This document shows positions 60,153-64,000 of a DNA stretch of 64,000 nt, piece by piece (position 1 is the stretch's first letter; each line of letters starts with the position of its first letter). The DNA is taken from the NCBI GenBank assembly GCA_016713175.1, contig JADJPQ010000009.1, positions 248,001-312,000 on the forward strand, in the 5' to 3' direction. The notes below the pieces were generated by a model. That model did no database searches. It saw nothing but the letters and a program-made list of their open reading frames with translations, and was not told where the DNA came from. The translations under genes and the position numbers were made by a program. This stretch comes from Planctomycetota bacterium (lineage in GTDB: Bacteria > Planctomycetota > UBA1135 > UBA2386).

Positions 60153-62621
60153 ATGACCGACAAGCAACCGCCCGCTTCCGGCGGCCGCATCACCGATCTC
60201 CTGCTCGAGCGGGAGATGCGCGAGAGTTACCTGAACTACTCGATGAGCGTGATCCTGAGTCGCGCTCTGCCGGACGCCCGCGACGGCCTGAAGCCGAGCC
60301 AGCGCCGCGTGCTGGTGGCGATGGACGACCTCAACTTGGGGCCGCGCGCCAAGCACCGAAAGTGCGCCAAGATCTGCGGTGACACGTCCGGCAACTACCA
60401 CCCGCACGGCGAGTCGGTCGTCTATCCGACGCTGGTCGGCATGGCGCAGTGGTTCTCGACGCGCTACCCGCTGGTCGATTCGCAGGGCAACTTCGGCGCC
60501 ATCGACGGCAGCCCACCGGCGGCGATGCGTTACACCGAAGCACGGCTTGGCTGGCCGGCGACGCACCTGCTGGAGAACCGCGACGAGGAGACCGTCGACC
60601 TCGTCCCCAACTACGACAACACGCTGATGCAGCCGGTCGTGCTGCCGGCGCGGTTCCCCAACCTGATCTGCAACGGCTCGACCGGCATCGCCGTCGGCAT
60701 GGCCGCGAGCCTGCCGCCGCACAACCTGCGCGAGGTCGCCGCCGCGATCGGCAAGCTGCTCGACAAGCCCGAGATCACGATCGACGAACTGCTCGAACTG
60801 GTGCCCGGCCCGGACTTCCCGACCGGCGGCACGATCATGGGCCGCAGCGGCATCCGCAATGCCTACGCCACCGGTCGCGGTTCGGTGTCGGTGCGCGCCA
60901 AGTACCACGTCGAGGAGAAAAAAGGCCGCAAGCTGCTGGTGTTCACCGAAGTGCCGTTCCAGGTCAAGATCGGCACGATCCTCGAGCGCATCGAGACGCT
61001 GGTGAAGAGCGACCAGATCGACTCGATCGCCGACGCCAATGACGAGTCCAACGACCGCGTCGGCCTGCGGCTCGTCGTCGAACTGAAGAAGGGCGTCGAG
61101 GACGAGACCGTCACGGTCAACCAGCTGTTCAAGCTGTCGCCGCTGCAGAGCACGTTCTCGATCATCAACCTGGCGATCCTGGACAACCGGCCGCGCACGC
61201 TCAACTTCAAGCAGATGCTGGAGTGCCACCGCGATCACCGGATCGACGTGATCACGCGGCGCACGCGCTTCCGGCTGCGCAAGGCACAAGAACGACTGCA
61301 CGTATTGGACGGCCTGCTGATCGCCGTCCGCAACATCGATCAGGTCGTCGAGATCATCAAACGGTCGGCCAACGTCGAGGACGCGCGCCAGCAGTTGATG
61401 GCGCGGTTCTCGCTGTCCGACATCCAGGCGCGCGCGATCCTGGACATGCGGCTGGCGCGGCTGACCGGCCTCGAGATCACCAAACTCGAAGCCGAACATG
61501 CCGAGGTCGTCGCCGAAATCACCTACCTCAACACGATCCTCAATGACCGTTCGGTGCTGATCGGCCTGATCAAGCAGGACCTCGCCGAGATGGTCAAGCT
61601 GTACGGCGACGACCGCCGGACGGTGATCTCCGACGAAGAGGTCTCCAACTTCATCGCCGAGGACCTGATCCCGGTCGAGATGATGGCGGTCACCGTCACG
61701 CACCAGGGCTACATCAAGCGCACGGCGCTCGATCAGTACCGGACGCAGGGCCGCGGCGGCAAGGGCGTCAGCGGCGCCGAGACCAAGGAAGGCGATTTCC
61801 TCGCCAACCTGTTCGTCGCCAGCACGCACGACTTCCTGTTGTTCTTCACCGATCGCGGGCGCTGCTACTGGAAGAAGGTCTACGAACTGCCGGCGCTGGG
61901 CCGCACCGCCAAGGGCCGCGCGCTGGCCAATGTCGTCGAGACGCAGGAAGGCGAGAAGATCACCGCGATCCTGCGCGTCGAGTCGTTCGACGAACGCTTC
62001 CTGGTGACCGCCACCGCCAAGGGGCTGATCAAGAAGACGGCGCTCGAACAGTACAGCCGGCCCCGTTCGGGCGGCATCATCGCCGTCGGTCTCGAAGAGG
62101 GCGATCGCCTCGTCGGCGTCAACCTGTGCAAGGCCGGCCAGAGCATCATCCTCGGCACCCGCGATGGCATGTCGATCCGCTTCGAGGAAGCGGAAGTGCG
62201 CGCGATGGGCCGTTCGGCGGTCGGCGTCTGGGGCATCAAGCTCGAGGCCGGCGACGAGGTCTGCGACATGGTCGTCACCGACGGTTCGGGCACGCTGCTG
62301 ACCGTGTGCGAGAGCGGCTACGGCAAGCGGACGCCGGTCGAGGAGTACCGCGCCCAGGGCCGCGGCGGCAAGGGCATCATCGACATCCGCACCAGCGACC
62401 GGAACGGCAAGGTCGTCAACCTGCTCGCGGTCAAGGACGACGACGAGGTGATGATGATCACCAAGGACGGGCAGATCGTCCGCACGCGCGTGGATGGCAT
62501 CTCGGTGTTCGGTCGCAACACGCAAGGCGTGCGCTGCATCGGCCTCAACGACGGCGACAAGCTGGTGTCGGTCGCGCGGATCCCGAAGGACGAACCGGAA
62601 GCCAACGGCAAGAAGGAGTGA
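60153..62621 (+). CDS. gyrA: DNA gyrase subunit A
   Basis: This is the DNA-cleaving subunit of gyrase, 822 residues. The N-terminus has LLEREMRESYLNYSMSVILS. The catalytic Tyr127 is in AAMRYTEARL. The quinolone-site region reads YHPHGESVVYPTLVGMAQ, so the Asp87-equivalent is Pro92 and the Asp82-equivalent is Glu. The C-terminal beta-pinwheel has two GyrA-box-like repeats, QGRGGKG, near residues 532 and 736. The gene is far from gyrB and is followed two bases after its stop by yqeY. Confidence 0.97.
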   Translation: MTDKQPPASGGRITDLLLEREMRESYLNYSMSVILSRALPDARDGLKPSQRRVLVAMDDLNLGPRAKHRKCAKICGDTSGNYHPHGESVVYPTLVGMAQWFSTRYPLVDSQGNFGAIDGSPPAAMRYTEARLGWPATHLLENRDEETVDLVPNYDNTLMQPVVLPARFPNLICNGSTGIAVGMAASLPPHNLREVAAAIGKLLDKPEITIDELLELVPGPDFPTGGTIMGRSGIRNAYATGRGSVSVRAKYHVEEKKGRKLLVFTEVPFQVKIGTILERIETLVKSDQIDSIADANDESNDRVGLRLVVELKKGVEDETVTVNQLFKLSPLQSTFSIINLAILDNRPRTLNFKQMLECHRDHRIDVITRRTRFRLRKAQERLHVLDGLLIAVRNIDQVVEIIKRSANVEDARQQLMARFSLSDIQARAILDMRLARLTGLEITKLEAEHAEVVAEITYLNTILNDRSVLIGLIKQDLAEMVKLYGDDRRTVISDEEVSNFIAEDLIPVEMMAVTVTHQGYIKRTALDQYRTQGRGGKGVSGAETKEGDFLANLFVASTHDFLLFFTDRGRCYWKKVYELPALGRTAKGRALANVVETQEGEKITAILRVESFDERFLVTATAKGLIKKTALEQYSRPRSGGIIAVGLEEGDRLVGVNLCKAGQSIILGTRDGMSIRFEEAEVRAMGRSAVGVWGIKLEAGDEVCDMVVTDGSGTLLTVCESGYGKRTPVEEYRAQGRGGKGIIDIRTSDRNGKVVNLLAVKDDDEVMMITKDGQIVRTRVDGISVFGRNTQGVRCIGLNDGDKLVSVARIPKDEPEANGKKE

Positions 62622-62623
62622 TC

Positions 62624-63070
62624 ATGGGAACCCATCTCGACAAGTTGCAGGCGGACATGAAGGCCGCGATGAAGAGCGGTGACAAGCCGCGGTTGGAGGT
62701 GATCCGGATGGTCATTTCCGACCTGAAGAAGAAGGCGATCGACACGCAGGTCGACTCGCTGCCGGATGCAGACGAGGTCGCGATCCTGCAGAAGGCGCTG
62801 AAGACGCGTTCGGATTCGGTCGCGCAGGCGACGGCGGCGGGGCGGGCGGACGTGGTCGCCAAGGAGCAGTTCGAGATCGAGGTGATCACCGGCTACATGC
62901 CCAAGCAGATGTCGGCGGCGGAGATCCTGGACAAGGTCCGGGCGGTCGCGGCGGAGATCGGCTACGGCGGGCCGAAGGACACCGGGCGGTTCATGAAGGA
63001 GTGGTTGGCGCGCTACAAGGGACTTGCCGATGGCAAGCTCGTGCAGGATGCGCTGAAGGCGTTGGGCTGA
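62624..63070 (+). CDS. yqeY: GatB/YqeY domain protein
   Basis: This 148-residue cytoplasmic protein of the YqeY family has LDKLQADMKAAMKSGDKPRL at the N-terminus. It continues with LEVIRMVISDLKKKAID, the EQFEIEVITGYMPKQMS stretch near residue 83 and the KDTGRFMKEWLARYKGLADG tail-like helix near 117-136. The family is related to the tail of amidotransferase GatB; its role is unknown, perhaps tRNA-related. It begins two bases after the gyrA stop. Confidence 0.92.
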   Translation: MGTHLDKLQADMKAAMKSGDKPRLEVIRMVISDLKKKAIDTQVDSLPDADEVAILQKALKTRSDSVAQATAAGRADVVAKEQFEIEVITGYMPKQMSAAEILDKVRAVAAEIGYGGPKDTGRFMKEWLARYKGLADGKLVQDALKALG

Positions 63071-63072
63071 CC

Positions 63073-63885
63073 GTGGCCACGGCCGAACACCTGGGGCCGG
63101 CGTTGTCGTCGGTCCGGTTGGCCGACGCCGATGCCGTGCAAGCCCTGCTGCAAGAGCAGCGGGCCCGATTGCAGGTCGTCCGCGACCATCGGATCTGGCA
63201 TTGGTTTGGCGGTGTGCCGTCGGGATTTGGCAGTCCGGGGGCGCCGCTGCAGGCGCTCTATGCCCGGTTTGCCGGCTTTGCGCTGATTGCGCTGGCCCTG
63301 ATCGTCGCCGGCTTCACGCGCGGACCGGTGCTGTGGGTGATCGCGGCGCTGGCTGGCGCGGCGTTCTTGCGCGCGTGGCTGGTGATCGGGCCGCCGTCGC
63401 GGCGAACCCTGCAGCTGTTCGAACGCGCCGTCCTCGTTCCGGGCATCGTGATCGCCTACGAGCCGGAAGCGACCGAACCCGACAACGAACTGCTGCGCGG
63501 CGTCTGGGCGCTGGTCGCATTCGACGTGAAGTCGGTCGATGGCCTGCAGCGCCTCGATGCGGCGGCGACACGGCTGCGCACGATGCTCGCGGGCACCGGC
63601 GGCCCGGAGGCGTTCTTGCAGTCGGTTCGCGGTGCCATCGCTGCCAAGAAGGCCGATGGCAGTCGGATCCAGGTGCCGGCCGAACTCGGCCAGAACCTCG
63701 AATTGGCGCGGCTGCGCGTCAGCCCCAATCTGCTGCCCGGCGGCGTGCTGAGTTCGCGTCTGCTGTTCGTGTTTGCCGATCCGCAGGAACGGCAAGCCGG
63801 TCATTCGCGGGTGCTGCAGAGCAGTCTGTGGGGATCCGGTGTCGACGATCTGTGCGAGGACTTTCCTTTGGCGCCCTCCGCATGA
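63073..63885 (+). CDS. Hypothetical membrane protein
   Basis: This 270-residue protein has two membrane helices near residues 65-82 and 87-103. The remaining 165 residues form a soluble domain with no family I recognise. Conserved-looking patches are FERAVLVPGIVIAYEPEATE near 116-135 and VWALVAFDVKSVDGLQRLDA near 144-163. GTG 63073 follows the yqeY stop by two bases. The gene belongs to the gyrA-yqeY operon by spacing only. Confidence 0.6.
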   Translation: MATAEHLGPALSSVRLADADAVQALLQEQRARLQVVRDHRIWHWFGGVPSGFGSPGAPLQALYARFAGFALIALALIVAGFTRGPVLWVIAALAGAAFLRAWLVIGPPSRRTLQLFERAVLVPGIVIAYEPEATEPDNELLRGVWALVAFDVKSVDGLQRLDAAATRLRTMLAGTGGPEAFLQSVRGAIAAKKADGSRIQVPAELGQNLELARLRVSPNLLPGGVLSSRLLFVFADPQERQAGHSRVLQSSLWGSGVDDLCEDFPLAPSA

Positions 63886-64000
63886 ACCCGCTCGAGATCC
63901 GCCAGCGTTTGGATGAACTCGAGCGGGCGAGCAAGCTCGAAAAAGCGCTCGATTCGGGCGGCGGCGGTGCGCCGTGGGCCGAGATCGTCTGGATGCTGCA
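63882..64000 (+). CDS. Hypothetical protein, 5' part
   Basis: This frame starts at ATG 63882, overlapping the previous stop (ATGA), and is open to the end of the window, giving 39 residues. The first 22 residues (NPLEIRQRLDELERASKLEK) look like an amphipathic coiled-coil helix. Too little is seen for a call. It is likely part of the same operon. Confidence 0.5.
   Translation, partial: MNPLEIRQRLDELERASKLEKALDSGGGGAPWAEIVWML

Noticed and set aside
59175..62525. Minus-strand frame extending the CinA-like protein through gyrA to over 1100 codons
   Set aside because: The upstream part is the shadow of gyrA. The CinA-like domain begins at TTG 60008 with its own ribosome-binding site.

Overview
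The window is a dense, high-GC bacterial chromosome segment with about 57 protein genes, one tRNA and very little spacer. It most likely comes from an aerobic, Gram-negative-type bacterium of the Planctomycetota. The evidence for that phylum is indirect. GyrA has a Pro where most gyrases carry the quinolone-site Asp. One exported protein (37935-39014) ends in a GAGC..GAGG domain of a kind I associate with secreted planctomycete proteins. Envelope genes are of outer-membrane type (DUF481, MCE/Mla-like). The phylum call is inference; no rRNA is present.

Layout. 1-1829: end of an aa3/caa3-type cytochrome oxidase operon (subunits I, III, IV). 1793-5403: an SNF2-type ATPase overlapping a SWIM zinc-finger gene. 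5499-9886: three tandem NhaD-type Na+/H+ antiporter paralogues. 9914-12749, minus strand: a three-gene proton-translocating transhydrogenase (pntA1-pntA2-pntB). 12898-21193: a plus-strand run with pyrF, all three bacillithiol genes (bshC, bshB1, bshA), a parA, a GT87-like membrane protein, a degenerate GHKL-like protein and a cysteine desulfurase. 21479-27453: replication core dnaA-dnaN-dciA-like-gyrB. 27490-30496: an MCE lipid-transport protein with a dead trypsin-like domain, next to a fused ATPase-permease. 30537-40864: MshEN protein, TatA, EttA-type ABC-F, FUN14, DUF481, STN-like protein, a hydroxyacyl-CoA dehydrogenase/enoyl-CoA hydratase fusion and surface proteins. 41060-42377: a small membrane protein, lexA and a double-CDGSH protein. 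42383-44328, minus strand: tRNA-Arg(CCG) followed directly by an M61 peptidase. 44549-47890: exported Ca-repeat protein, ECF sigma factor, anti-sigma factor and an exported partner. 48159-53161: thioredoxin-like, regulatory, pseudouridine synthase and histidine kinase genes. 53223-55052: frataxin-like CyaY, a strongly structured ncRNA candidate with its own terminator, and MoxR. 55105-64000: PLP enzyme, TPR lipoprotein, FabI, MutY, CinA-like protein, GyrA, YqeY and two unknowns.

How the genes work together. Oxidase, transhydrogenase and Na+/H+ antiporters form a bioenergetic block in which the proton gradient drives NADPH formation and sodium export. Bacillithiol synthesis, cysteine desulfurase, CDGSH protein, frataxin, thioredoxin-like protein and a cysteine-synthase relative suggest a strong thiol and Fe-S theme. 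DnaA, DnaN, DciA and both gyrase subunits cover initiation and topology, with LexA and MutY for damage response.

Regulation. Many non-overlapping starts have no Shine-Dalgarno but carry a TANNNT hexamer 6-10 nt before the start codon, as expected for leaderless mRNAs. The points most worth a second look are this signature, the ncRNA at 53676-53909, the MCE-pseudoprotease/ABC fusion pair, the GAFTGA-less sigma54-activator relative and the small membrane protein before lexA.
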